Shown: one piece after another, positions 22,401 to 35,046 of the stretch
Position numbering within the stretch: position 1 is the first letter of the stretch
Layout of the letters: the number at the start of each line of letters is the position of its first letter
Assembly: GCA_916613615.1 (NCBI GenBank)
Contig: OU744724.1
Span: 23,794,171-23,858,170, forward strand
Reading direction: 5' to 3'
Length of the DNA stretch: 64,000 bases
Origin: Steromphala cineraria
Taxonomy: Eukaryota > Mollusca > Gastropoda > Trochida > Trochidae
The notes under the pieces: model-generated
What the model was told of the DNA's origin: nothing
Databases searched by the model: none
What the model saw: only the letters and a program-made list of their open reading frames with translations
Made by a program: the position numbers and the translations under genes

Positions 22401-22961
22401 CTCCTGACATCTATCCAATGGTGTTGTATACAAGTGCCTTGGTTTTACACTAGCATTATATTCCCTTGGTATAAAACTTCACTCTGAAGTATCTAACAGG
22501 AAATACTAGGTAAAATAAGGAATCTTATTCCATTGCAACAGGGATAACTTGCTGATATTGTATTACAATAACTTCAATATTATGTATTTCAATAATAACC
22601 ATACTCTTTTCAATACAAATTGAGAATTCTTTAAGGTTTGAACATTTTGAGGAAAAGGTGTATGGACCTTGAATACCTGTTTACAATCTTTTATAACAAC
22701 ACGAATTCAAAATCATGTATTTTAACAATCACAAAATATTTGAACAATAACCCTAATTTTTTCAAGGCAAATTGAAAATTCTTTAACTTTTGAACATTTT
22801 GAGGATAAGGTGTATGGACCTTGAATACCTGTCTACAATCTACAACACGACTAAGAGGAAGGTACAGCTTGCAACCCTTCGTGTCAGAAAGCTATCTTCT
22901 CATCAAATCTAGAATGCGTAGTAATTTTAGGCTTGTATCTCAGATTGTTTGACCGGTGTGA
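19496..22961. other. Convergent intergenic region and 3' untranslated sequence of ARPIN and ATP6V1D
   Basis: No exon or RNA gene is recognised in 3.5 kb. It should include both 3' UTRs. Poly(A) signal candidates on the plus strand (AATAAA near 20730 and 22066) and on the minus strand (TTTATT near 20050, 20340 and 21708) are too common in AT-rich DNA to choose between. A local duplication lies at 22615-22844. Confidence 0.4.
22615..22844. repeat. Two copies of a ~78 bp segment, 152 bp apart
   Basis: Both copies share GAACATTTTGAGGA followed by AAGGTGTATGGACCTTGAAT and ACCTGT. They begin at about 22615 and 22767. The position just past the ATP6V1D stop suggests that the duplication is in its 3' untranslated region. 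Confidence 0.75.
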
Positions 22962-25900
22962 CTAGTCTGTGAAGAGGAGGTCTTCATCGCGATCATCCGC
23001 TAGCAGGTCTGCGGTCCGCTGGTTCTCCAGACCGATCTCGATCTTCCTCCTGCTCTGAAGCGCCTCCGAGGCAGCCCTCAACTTCTTCTTCTTCTCCTGG
23101 ATCTTCTTCAATCTGCAGGAGAAGATAATAATAATCATAATGTGAATATCTATATTGGACACTTTACAAGCAATAGCATGCTCATGACGCTACTCACAAT
23201 TTTATTAACCTGAAGCATTTGTACTCTCATAGTAGCTAACAAGAACTAAAAATAGAGCCATTGGCTCTGTAGCTCATCAGGCTTAACATTTGATTTTGCC
23301 GGACGCCGGACACCATGCCATGCCATGCGCCCATCGGGCCTTACAGGCCAGATGAGCTAAAAAGCAATCATGCAGGTCTGTATATCCTGTTTTGAGGTAC
23401 CCATTTAAACAGCTTGGTTGACTGAGTGTAATGTGCATGAAGTATCTTGCTCATGGTCACAAATGTTTGGGGACACAAAGAGAGACCTTGTTTATCAGGA
23501 ATGGTAATGTTGATTTCTATATTGCGCACTGTGCCAAAACTTTGCTGATAAACCAATCTCCCATCTATGGTACCAATATCACTAATATTAATACTGGGCT
23601 CTAAGAACTACCTACCAGTACATTGTTTTCTTGAAGGAATTTTACAAATATACAGCTTCTTTTCTTATTCTGTGTTTGGGTACATCAAAATATAAAATAG
23701 ATAAAAAAACATAACTGCACACTCCTTCGACTAAAAACCTAAAATCAAAATGGACCATTTTATCATCAAATTAAAAAATAATGATGATATATTTAACTAA
23801 ATAAAACTGTCTAATTTAATCCTTGCAGCACTTGCTGTGTATGGTATTTATCCTCTTTAGGCTCATGGCATGGAAACCTATAGTCACATGGTAAGGATTG
23901 CCACATTTTTTATTGACAAGAACCCTACACCAAAAACAGGATTTCATTTCACAACATGTTTCAGTTAGTTTGTGATTGGAATTTTGAACAACCTCAAGCC
24001 AGGCAGAAAATTTAGAGACAATGGAAAAAGCATTTAAGAAATTAGTAGCCACTCACCTATAAAACTCTTCTCTTTCTCGCTCATCAAGCTCTGTTGTGAT
24101 GTATGCAATTGTCCTCTCGATACGAGGGATGATAACTGTACAAAATTAAAAATACTATTATAAATAAAGATAATTATTCAAAATATGATGAAATTTTAAT
24201 GACAAATTTAATGATTTAAATTTTTCATTACACAAGTATCAAGATTTGTTCTTGGCAGACAGTTAGTAAACAATACTTTAGGGCAAACAAACCTTTGATA
24301 CAGTTAGCACTCAAGGTTTTTACAATTTGTCTCTGAATATAATTTGTCATACAAGCTACAACATAACATCTTCTTTTCTACACATAAATATTCCAAATTT
24401 GGATTTCTTTTTTCCTAACTTGGCGATAGACATTGAAATAACTAGTCTTGCATGCTAGCACAAGCTTACTTCTAAACCTTGAGTGCAACAGCTGCTACTG
24501 AGGAAAGTGATTTACACTAGAATATCAACAATGCTTGAAGCATGAATATTCATTAGTTCACAATAAGAAAAGACGTCTAAACATTGCTTAATATTCTTGA
24601 TAAGCAGATACTTTAACTATTGCAAATGGTCCCTTGCTAAAAGCATACCATTATGACCACCACATTCAATTTATCAAATAAACACCCTAATAATAATATT
24701 GACTTTAAAGTCTAAACGTACCATGCTCAATAGCGTTGACTCTTCTGTTTGTGATCTTGATGACCTCGTCGAGGGTGACGAAGCACGTCTGCAGTGAGGC
24801 TAGTTCTACGAGAAGTTGAATTGCACGAGCGTAATTCTTCTTCAGCTTGTCTATCTGCTGGCCTCCTCTTGACAAGCCTGTCAGCTCGTATGCTGAATAC
24901 ACAAAAATCTCATTATAAATTGGACAATTTCATATTTAGAAAAATAACCTTGACAACAAAAATGTAAAAAGAAAAGTGGAAACTTTCATAAATACAAACA
25001 AAAAGACTAAAAAAAAGAGTACTTACTGTCGGCACCATCTTGGTAATGCTCAAAGCTGGGAAGTGTCACACCTGTGAATATAAAATCATATTATTACCTA
25101 CTATGAAATTCAAACAAGGCCAAAACTTGTATCTATGAAATATATTTCAATCACATCCAGTGAACACACAACAGATAATAAACGTAAACAAAAGATATCA
25201 ATATACTCTAGCAAATCATTGAAATAAATTTCAGTGTATAACTTGTGTTCCAGACTATTAAGTTTCTGAGGTTTTGCGCTTATGTTGTTATTTAAATCAA
25301 GAGCCATCTACAACAAAGTTAAACAAGCAGAGTAACTAAATCTGATATAACTATGAATTACAAGCTATGTGCACTAACAAAAATCTGTTGCTTGATCTCA
25401 AACTCAGTGTTATGAGGAATCATAAGTGACATCTTAAGCTATGACAAAAGACAATCATGTTTACTTATGAATTTATAACTCTCTCAAGAAAACACACATT
25501 CTCATCAAAATACTCAAAAATATTTAATGGGGAAATTTGAACAAATCAAAAATTAAAACAAACATGATAAAGAGCCTGAAATAAAGAATATTCTGATAAG
25601 TGCCCCTTCACATATCCAGTATCGTTTCTAAGATGTTGGCTCAAGAACCTTTCGCAGTGGCTCACTTTTCTAATTTTAAGCAACATAGGAAAATGGAAGG
25701 CTCATTTCCCAAGGCACCTTCTCCGAACAACACTTAATATCATAAGTCAAAAGCCACCCATCCCAAATTATGACAAGATATCCTTTCTAAGTAAATACCA
25801 ATCCTATACAAATCAGTACGTAAAATTAGTTAAACTGACCATACAAAGTATGCTCTGTCATTTTCTGCAATGTATTTATTATCAACATGGTGTTCTCATG

Positions 25901-27902
25901 TATGTTTATAATATGATTACAATCTGATATAAATTGGGTCTGTGGTTCTTTACTGAATAAATTCTCTCTCACTGCAATAATTTTAATTTCCCCATAGAAT
26001 CAATACAGTACAGTATGCTTTTCCGTACGTTAGGTGCTAATTACGACCATGATGCTATTTATTTACCACACACCTGCTACATTCTCCTTCTTGTTCTTCA
26101 CTTTGATCTGAGCCTTGTTGACATTCTGAAGTACTATATGATTGAAGTCTCCTGTTGTGAACTTGGCCTCGGCTAGAGAGAAGGCGGCTTCCTTCATCAC
26201 ATCACCCATCAACATCTTTGTCTGTCATAGAATCAGAAACTTTGAATTAACTACTTTTCAAAAATTGAAACAAAAATCTTGCTCTAATTTCGATATGACT
26301 GTGATTGATCGGTGCACCACTTATGATTTCATGTAATTTGACAATAAAATATCATTGTCTGTCAATGCATTATTTACTTTCAATAGAAAACCTTGAAAAA
26401 TTGTCATTTAATGACAAAAACAAATCAAAATTGTCAATTATCCATAACATAATATTTTTTAGCAACAGTCAGTCCTTGACGATAAGATGACACAGTTCAT
26501 AAAGTAAAGTAATTGCACACATAACACCAACAACTCATGGAGTGTTGCTTTAAGTCACTGTACGTTAGAGATTTCACTGCAGAAGAGGATTGAATTATGT
26601 TTATAAGACAATGACAAACCTCAATGATCTTCTTGAGGATGGATCTGAACCTGAGAGTCAAGGCGTCTGCTTTCTTCTTGAGCAGACTGTGACCCTTCTG
26701 AGCTCCCTTCAGCCGGAGCTTCATGTTGGTCAGGGCCCTGTCGTAGACGGAAGTCGTTAATAAAGATTACTCAACAATCTGTTTTGATTCCTATGAAAGG
26801 GATCTTACCCTCAAATGTCTCAATTACAGAATGGATAAATAATGCTTTGAATGTTTTTTAATGTTTTATGTATTCAAGTTGTCCCATGCAAATTATTTCT
26901 TTTTCAGAGGGTAAAGCACTAATCATACAAAACTGCATGCAGCCATTTTAGTATGAACACCTTTTAACCATTTGAGAGGAAACTAAATTTGTGTAGCTTA
27001 TACAAACTTTGTAATATGATATTGTGGGTATCTGTATTGTTCTAAATCACAAGTAGCTGTTCATAGAATATAAATACAACTATTCTACTCTTCACATAAT
27101 GTCAGAAATTAATGACAGACCGAACACCAACTGTACCCTTCGAACACCAACTGTACCCTTCGAGGACTGAACATCTTATAATATTTGATATTTCACTGGT
27201 ATACATCCACCCTGCATCTCTTGTTGGTGTATCAATAATTTCTCTAAAGCACAATATTCGTTTGATCTCAAGACTGAAAATTTGATAATCATATAATCCA
27301 TGATGATGACCATGTTAATATTCTTGATGAACATGATTTTGAAAAGCCACTCCTTTGAATGTTCAAAGATGTCTAGGTAATATTCTGGACTAGATGTATT
27401 CATAATACATACATCCAATACATAAAAGGCTAAAATAGTTATGTAAGACTGTCTACAAACTTCTCTGAATGCTTTGCAATCTTTAAAAATTCCTCTGGAG
27501 CTAATACCCAGAGGCCATTCATATTGACACATACTGTTCATGAGTGCAGAAATAAACAACTTTTCTGACTTTGAATCTTTAACAAACACCAAAATCATCA
27601 ATGTGGAATAGGTGTTTTCTATACAAAGTATTTATTACCATAGTTTCCATTAGCTGTAGACTTACAAAGTTTAGAGCTAATATTTAAATTTGATAAATTT
27701 GCAAGAGTTCCGTTTCAAGGCAAGGGCACCTCTGATGAACAGACGGATCCATATTGGGATATTTTAGACAGTTTTTGATAATCTAGAGAATATTCATGCA
27801 AAATCAATTATATAAACAATCATATAGCATAATATTTATGTAATAATGATCAAAGACTTACATCCGAGATGGGAAAATATTTAATCTGTCTTTGCCCGAC
27901 AT
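22962..27902 (-). CDS. ATP6V1D: V-type proton ATPase subunit D
   Basis: Seven exons in transcript order: 27862-27902, 26620-26737, 26074-26221, 25027-25071, 24722-24892, 24057-24135, 22962-23112. They join in frame to 250 codons plus TAG; the vertebrate protein is 247 aa. The start [14 protein letters not shown], then [65 protein letters not shown] and [19 protein letters not shown] match subunit D closely. It is the long antiparallel coiled-coil central-rotor subunit of the cytosolic V1 sector and couples ATP hydrolysis to proton pumping into lysosomes, endosomes and secretory vesicles. The C-terminus DEDLLFTD is acidic as usual. All introns are GT-AG, and phases were checked exon by exon. 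A small transposon relic sits in the last intron and a CLEAR-like site lies just upstream. Confidence 0.97.
23247..23363 (-). mobile_element. 117 bp inverted-repeat element, satellite-free relative of the 53-63 kb elements
   Basis: Read on the minus strand it starts TTTTTAGCTCATC, contains GATGGGC, GGCATGG and GTCCGGCGTCCGG, and ends GATGAGCTACAGAGCCAATG followed by GCTCTATTTTTA. These are the two ends of the long elements at 52919 and 62377, joined without the satellite core. It lies in the last intron of ATP6V1D, in the same orientation as the gene. A 7 bp-arm hairpin (AGAGCCA/TGGCTCT) marks one end. Confidence 0.8.
27121..27160. repeat. Exact 20 bp tandem duplication
   Basis: CGAACACCAACTGTACCCTT occurs twice in a row within intron 1 of ATP6V1D. 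Confidence 0.95.
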
Positions 27903-27934
27903 CTTGTTGATGTATGATGGTGGTCATATGGTGT

Positions 27935-27944
27935 GTCACGTGAT
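27935..27944 (-). promoter_or_regulatory. CLEAR-like E-box upstream of ATP6V1D
   Basis: GTCACGTGAT matches nine of ten positions of the CLEAR palindrome GTCACGTGAC. That site is bound by TFEB/MITF-type bHLH-ZIP factors upstream of lysosomal and V-ATPase genes in vertebrates. It lies 33 bp before the ATP6V1D start codon, so near or inside the transcription start region. Use of the site in this animal is inferred. Confidence 0.6.
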
Positions 27945-29429
27945 GTGAGGATTCTAATTAGAGTTATCTCCCTTTGGCCATTCATGATGTGTTTGAAGCG
28001 GCCCGAAAAGTTCTATAAAGGCGTGTCAGCTGTCAGTTTATTGCCGACAAGCGAATTTTCTAATATACCTTTAAAATATCACCGGTCGACTTATGCTTTT
28101 AGATTGGGACCTTGCTGTTCTAAATTTTACAAAATGTTTCGATGTTAAGCAACATAACAGATTTAGATATGTACATAGCCTTGACAATGTCTTACAAATA
28201 ATTTAACTACTTTCCTTTGAAAAAAAACTGTACAAAAATTCAATATGTCTCATCATCAAAGTAGAAAATGTTACATGATAAATCAATATAACAGGCAAAC
28301 CTGGGTTTCTAAATCAAAATCTTAATTGTTATTTTGGCAGAAAACTATATAATTACACGAAGAACTATATTTTTTAAAGCAATCTAATTAGCAGGATCAA
28401 CACTTCCTGTTTTTAAAAAAGGTCAGCTATTTCTTCAACTGGTTAACTGTTTAAGTTGTTAATCACATCCCACATCAGCTTTTCTAGGCCCAAAGGTCAT
28501 TTTATTTAAATGGTTTACGGATGGAAATGTTGAAAATAATATAGTTAAAAAACGATTTAATTTCGTATTAAATAAAAAATATTTCTGACAACCGACCTTA
28601 TTTTACTCTTAATGCCATAAACCCAAAAATGGTCTGACCAAACATAAAGAAAAACTAACATCGTTACAATCTAGCAAAATCTATAGTAGTAGTAGATCTA
28701 CCAACATCATGCATTTCTTGATCCCTATGCGAAATTTTGAAGCAAAAGTAACTGACCTGACGATAGGACTCATAAAAATTGTTATACACTCACACAATTC
28801 TTTATAAAAATATGTTACAAATTATGTTCATGACACCTTTTTAATTTCGATCAAAATTGAACGACGAATAGAAGTTATGTTCTGGAAAACAGTTAATACA
28901 CTTTCCTGAAGAAAAAAACATATTTGTCGTCCCTCATGGGGCAAGGCAAACAGTTTTGGGTGTTCGTGCATGTCAAACTCGTTAATCTTGCAACTTTTTG
29001 ATTAATACCAAATTTGATTGAAACAGATTTTGTAATGACAATGCATGAGAAGTTCGGGACTCGTCTATTATTTCACAAATCCACTCTTTCTCGTGCATTC
29101 TTCATTTTAATCCATACATGATTTCACAACATAAGAAAACAAATTTTCCACATTTTCATTATATTTCCACATTTTCATTATAAAACATAATATGCTCACC
29201 AATCGGATATGGGACACAGCCTTTAAGTTACAGTCCACTTGGCGGGGGTATTTTGTGAAAAGGGTATTCATGGGGCAAAGGGGCATTCTAATTTATATTA
29301 TATCATTAATGTTTTTAGTTCATGAATAAAGCACAACGCAGTTGAAACATGTTGCTAAGGATAACAAATTTTGTTGATTTTTATGTGTCAACTTTATAAA
29401 AAGGAAAGCATCAACCCGTCATATTTCAC
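27945..29429. other. Intergenic, nothing recognised
   Basis: AT-rich sequence upstream of ATP6V1D. No coding exon, RNA gene or ordered repeat is visible. Confidence 0.5.
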
Positions 29430-30650
29430 ATTCAGTGACTCTAACAACATGAGGGTAAGCCATACCTTAATCAACCTGTCATACATCACATCAATGACTC
29501 TACAAACATAAGGGTAAGCCATACCCAAAATAAATCCCTTCATTATATCACAATCACTGATTTTTACAACATGAGGGTAAGCAATACTCTAAACAAACCC
29601 GTCATCATATCACAATCAGGGACTCTAGCAACATGAGGGTAAGCCATACCCTAATCAATCCCTCCATTTTCATAGCAATATTTCCAACTCAATCCCGAAA
29701 TCAAATACATTTTCTCACAACCACTGACTCTAGCAACATGAGGGTAAGCCATACCCTAATCAATCCCTCCATTTTCATAGCAATATTTTCAACTCAATCC
29801 CGAAATCAAATAAATTTTCTCACAATCACTGACTCTAGCAACATAAGGGTAAGCCATACCCTAATCAATCCCTCCATTTTCATAGCAATATTTCCAACTC
29901 AATCCCGAAATCAAATAAATTTTCTCACAACCACTGACTCTAGCAACATGAGGGTAAGCCATACCCTAATCAAATTCCGTCATATATCACAATCACTGAC
30001 TATTGTATACATGAAGGTAAGCCATACCCTAATCAAACCCGTCTTTATATCATAATCACTGACTCTAGCAACATGAGGGTAAGCCATACCCTAATCAATC
30101 CCTCCAATTTCATAGCAATATTTCCAACTCAATCCCGAAATCAAATAAATTTTCTCACAATCACTGACTCTAGCAACATGAGGGTAAGCCATACCCTAAT
30201 CAAACCCGTCATCATATCACAATCAGGTACTCTAGCAACATGAGGGTAAGCCATACCCTAATCAATCCCTCCATTTTCATAGCAATATTTCCAACTCAAT
30301 CCCGAAATCAAATAAATTTTCTCACAATCACTGACTCTAGCAACATGAGGGTAAGCCATACCCTAATCAAATTCCGTCATATATCACAATCACTGACTAT
30401 TGTATACATGAAGGTAAGCCATACCCTAATCAAACCCGTCTTTATATCATAATCACTGACTCTAGCAACATGAGGGTAAGCCATACCCTAATCAATCCCT
30501 CCATTTTCATAGCAATATTTCCAACTCAATCCCGAAATCAAATAAATTTTCTCACAATCACTGACTCTAGCAACATGAGGGTAAGCCATACCCTAATCAA
30601 TCCGTCATATATCAAATAAGTGACTCTCACAACATGAGGGTAAGCCATAC
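29430..30650. repeat. Minisatellite with 105 bp and ~62 bp units
   Basis: Every unit contains ACATGAGGGTAAGCCATACC followed by CTAATCAA, or a close variant. The long unit (105 bp) adds TCCCTCCATTTTCATAGC and TCCCGAAATCAAATAA; the short unit (about 62 bp) lacks them. Long units begin at about 29633, 29738 and 29843. A larger block including the variant with TATTGTATACATGAAGG recurs at about 29950 and 30348. The 5' units (29440-29620) are more degenerate. Open frames through it (29633-30055 and 30240-30452) exist because 105 is divisible by three; they are not convincing genes. Confidence 0.9.
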
Positions 30651-30833
30651 AACCAGGCCTTTCACTAGCACAGTACTTATTTGTTATACAAATGTCGACA
30701 GCACTTTCAGTATGACGTGCAATTTCATGGATATAATCAACAAAGGTCTGTTTGTTTTGAATTTTTTTCACAGTTTACTTGTGTCAATTAACGGAAGTCA
30801 TATCGACAAGTCGTGAGTAATAACGCTCTCACA

Positions 30834-30993
30834 ACCGGAAGTGGCGTAATTACCCCCACAATGAACTGGAATAATGATTACAATTGTTGTGGTACTGTGA
30901 CATTTCCTAATTAGTGTACACTGGTAGTGTAGTTGTGAAACGTGTTAAGCTATTCCCGTATCAAAGAGACGACTGGCCACTTAACTTGAACAT
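30834..30993 (+). promoter_or_regulatory. Candidate promoter and noncoding first exon
   Basis: ACCGGAAGTG at 30834-30843 is a full ETS-type site, and a weaker one (ACGGAAGTCA) lies at 30791-30800. About 150 bp downstream a consensus donor, AT followed by GTAAGTG, occurs at 30994. This combination is typical of a TATA-less promoter with a short 5' untranslated exon. The coding exon at 35047 could be its downstream partner. No open frame supports a protein start here. Confidence 0.3.
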
Positions 30994-33900
30994 GTAAGTG
31001 TTTCTCTTTAATGTCTTATGTTTTAAGCAAGCAATGAAAAGTTGTGAGTGTTTTTAAATGTATATATTTGCAACTAGGACATATTCGTATATTTGCTATA
31101 ACATTACATCAAGATAAGCATACAACGACTTTATAACGTTTAAGCCAATGATATTAAACTAGTACTGTCCTGTTTCTGAGAATACGAATTTTCGGAGTCA
31201 ATTGTATATAAAGTTTTAAAAATTTATTGACATAATTGGAATAAATCAAGTTGACGACTTTTGTTTTCAGCCACTTAGTGCAAACATTGTACTGATAATT
31301 AACTTAAAATTAAGTGTTATGGCATTAAATGTCGGAAACTGTCATAGTGGTAATGTCAAACGGCGGGAGAGTCCCAATTATTGGTCAGTGTTTATTAAAA
31401 TTGCCTCCGCGCTGTCACGACACAGATGAGAGAAAACTCCCTGTTATGAGAAAATATTTCACCAAGACTCAAATGTCAAAGTTTAAAACTCAGCATATGA
31501 TGTATGACCGTGTAATTATAACTGAATTAATCCTTTAAAGCAAACAATTATATTGATGTTTAACATTTAGACATGCTATAGATCTGGCATATTTTATGAA
31601 CATAAAAGCAATAATTATTTTCGTTTTTGTTCCGTTTTTCTATATATTAGTGAACAGTTATGTTTTCACGGTTGTTCATCTTATGGTTTCATGATTCACA
31701 ATAATTGAACGTTTAGTTTGATCTTCTTATATCAGAACTTTAACACAGGTTTACTTCATTTTATCTTCTCATTCAACTTATCATATAAGATAAAATCAGG
31801 CAAACTTTTCATTATATTTGTTTCATGGAATATTCTTCCTGTATAGTCTGTCAGTCAGACTCTGAAATAAGAAAAGCCTCAGCAAGTCTACAATATGATT
31901 TGCGGCCTCAATTGAATGAAAATGAAGACAACTAAGTCTCTTTTTCATTTTATGTTAATACTTCTTTATTCTAAAATTAAAGACTTTTTGACAATTTCAT
32001 TTTAGAGTCTAATTTTCAGACATATTCCTACACTAAAATAGTTGTATACTTCATCGAGGAGAATGATAGCCTGTACGAAAAGCTCTTATTTACCAAACGG
32101 TGCTGGAGTATGAAATATATGTAATAGTGGAATATGTGTCAGTGGAATGTATCACATACCGAGCGGTCAGGGGTAAATATGATGACCTCGATTCTTGGGG
32201 GTAATTTGATTCGGGTCATGCATGGAGGGTGAAGATGGGGTAAACATATGCAACACTGGACAATAGACAGGGGATGTCAAGACTGACACATATTTCTTCT
32301 TGTTGGCTGGAACTAGCACAATGGGCCTTTGTGGAGGATAGTAGACGGGAGTAAGCGACGTAACATTGCCATATGGTCATAACTTGTGGACTTAAAATGA
32401 TGGAAACGTGTAAGTAGTAGAAACATTGCTTTCCTTACCAAATGATTTGGTAATCGGAATCATTATGAAACTTGTTGTTGCCTGTGATGTTCGATGTGAC
32501 GTAACATTGATATAGTTTAAAGCTGGCGGTCTTAAAATGCTGAAAAGCGTTAGAAGTAGAAAATATGCTTTGAGAAAAAATATTTAATTATCTGAATCCT
32601 TATTGTAAAGTGTTTTGTCTGATATTTATGTAGAGGAAGTAACATTTACATAATGTTGACAACGTGTTTCTCTAAATGATGAAAAAGTGGAAGGAGTATA
32701 CAATTTTGAATTGAGAACAAGATTTGATAGCTGAATACTTATTGCAACACGCCGCTGTTTGAAATGTTTTTAAAGGACGCAGCATTGAAATATGTGATTA
32801 AATGTCTTAAAATGACAAAAGAATTAAGAAGTAAAACTGCTGGAATTGTTGAAAGATATGTTCAGAAAAAAAGCAAGTCATATCGTTATTGGTTAATCTT
32901 TGTTTGGCAAAGATACAATAATGTATATCGAAACGTGTGACCCTCAGACTAAACAATTGTAATCTATAAAATGTGTATTGACAGCTAAATCCTCTCAAGA
33001 ATGAGAGTCCCCCATTCCACGGAGTTATGGGATAAGACTGAAGGAGATTATGGTCCATGTCATAAGTCAGCACTGACACCCTACACTGGATGAAAGGTGG
33101 ACCGGACCCGATCAGTGACCAGTGATTGACAGTCGAGCTATCTGAAAGTGATCATCTTGTCAATAGCATCTGTCGTAGAGTCTAGCCTAGACTTACTTTT
33201 TGTCCTTGAAGGATTTATTTGGTACAAGATTTCATCTCGGAACAATAAAGCCAAGTCTATGAAGTCTAAAAACATAACCGTACTTTATTTATAACAGTCA
33301 ACTTTATACTTGTTGAATAAGGAGTTAGATTTATTTAAGGCTCTTATTTAATACAAAGTCATGATGCAGGACTAAAGGAACCCAAGATCAACTTTTAGTC
33401 AGTGACATATTTAAAATAATGACTGTATATCTTCATTTCTTTTATTTTATTTCCTTAGACTTTTCATTTCATTCATATTCAGTCAATCTAGACTTGGTGA
33501 GTGAGGACCTAGACTGGATACAAGACTCATATCTGATGCACGGTCATGATACAAGACTATCGGAACCCTCACAAATCATTATATTTCAATGAGGGGCCAT
33601 TTAGACTTGAACATTATTTTCTTCCCTTAAAAATGGCAACTGTTTTTATGCTTCTCTCTGGGTAAATTTCGTTACTAAAATACACTAAGGGTTTAGTTAA
33701 ATAGTTACCTATACATGCGTCATAAGCGCTGCTGTCTGCAAATTCAAATTAAGTGAAATTTTCTTTCTCGCTGACTGTATCTCCATCTAGTGTTTGATTC
33801 TTACGTTTCAAAGACTTTGACTGACATTTCTGATACAGGGGAACTTGATTAGAGTTACGTCTAAGCGAACTTGAGTAACTTTACAATGCGTCATTAGCCA

Positions 33901-34330
33901 ATATTGAGCTAGCATTCAGTTACCTTGGTCGAATGGGGCTTTGTGTAAGGGGGACTTTAATGAACAAGTTAAAATAAGTCTTTCATTTAGTTTGAGAATT
34001 AAATATGAATTACATCCAATATCTAGACTTGCTATCTAAAGATTATGTTTACGAATAACAGTCTTTTGGGTAAGAATAAAGAGGGTCCAGCACTGTTATG
34101 GTTGAGTGAAAGAGAAGGGTAGATACGGTGGACTGTGAGAGAGGCTAGGACAGTGGTCAGTGATGTAGACACGTGTTGTGGGCGGGTCAAGTGGATAGCC
34201 ACATGTTGACAGTCAGGGGATGGACTGATGGACGGACGGACGAGTTGCACTTGTGGTGACTGAAGTCTCCTCGCCGACACCCGGTATGATTTAACTCCGG
34301 ATCAATATACGGCACAGCCCCAACATCTGT
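30994..34330. other. No gene recognised
   Basis: AT-rich sequence with short open frames that carry no motif. Possible intron between the candidate exon ending at 30993 and the exon at 35047. Confidence 0.4.
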
Positions 34331-35046
34331 ACGAGACGAGCGGGTCCCATTGTTAGTTTGATTCCTTTCACTGTACAGTGTCGATCAGGTTTGTTGATCG
34401 TGAAACGTGTTACATGTTGATCAGTGAGACCGAGGCTTTACTTCTTGTTATTCCGTGGAGACGTACAAAAGAGCAACACTATTGGATATCGGTTTATGGA
34501 TTAGATCACTTAATTGTGCGTGTGTATTGTTCGGAATTAAATGTCCTAATCTGCAAAATAAAAGAAGTGAGAGGGGTATAACTCATTCCGGTAGTTTTCG
34601 ACATATTCGTACCATATGTGACACCCCGAGTAAGAATCTGGAACCAGTTGACCTTAACTTGACTGACATTCACGGAAAAGTCCCTTTCGGTCTGTTCATT
34701 TCCCGCCATCCCCGGTACCGCACTTTGGCATCTAATCGTATCGTCTGCTCACACAGTAGCAGCCGACAGGCAGACGGCACAGCTAGCGGCAGTAGGAGAT
34801 ATCAGGTTGCACATGTGGAGGGAAGAACCCCGTCCCAGCAGACCAACTCGGAGAGAGGGATAGAAGCTGAGTGACTTTCAACAGGCATAGCAAGTCGAGA
34901 AGAGTTAGAAGGGCGAAAGAGTGGAGCTGTTGTTGTAGGATGCCAGCTCGCCCATGATTCTTACACCTCTAACTTCACTCAAGCTTTCCTCGGGATTTCA
35001 GTACTTGTTACATTTCTCTTCAGATTAGTGAGCGGGATTATAATTG
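34331..35046 (+). other. GC-richer region upstream of the exon at 35047, likely 5' UTR or promoter
   Basis: The region is visibly richer in CpG than its surroundings, mainly from about 34590 onward. It contains overlapping open frames (34378-34581 and 34455-34874) without known motifs. They end before the ATG at 35047 and are better explained as untranslated leader or promoter. Confidence 0.35.

Noticed and set aside
29633..30055. 140-codon open frame with a repeated 35-residue unit
   Set aside because: It lies wholly in the minisatellite; the frame is open because the 105 bp unit is divisible by three, and there is no start context, splice context or conserved motif.
34378..34874. Two overlapping frames before the exon at 35047
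   Set aside because: No motif, no in-frame continuity with the ATG at 35047; better explained as leader or promoter sequence.
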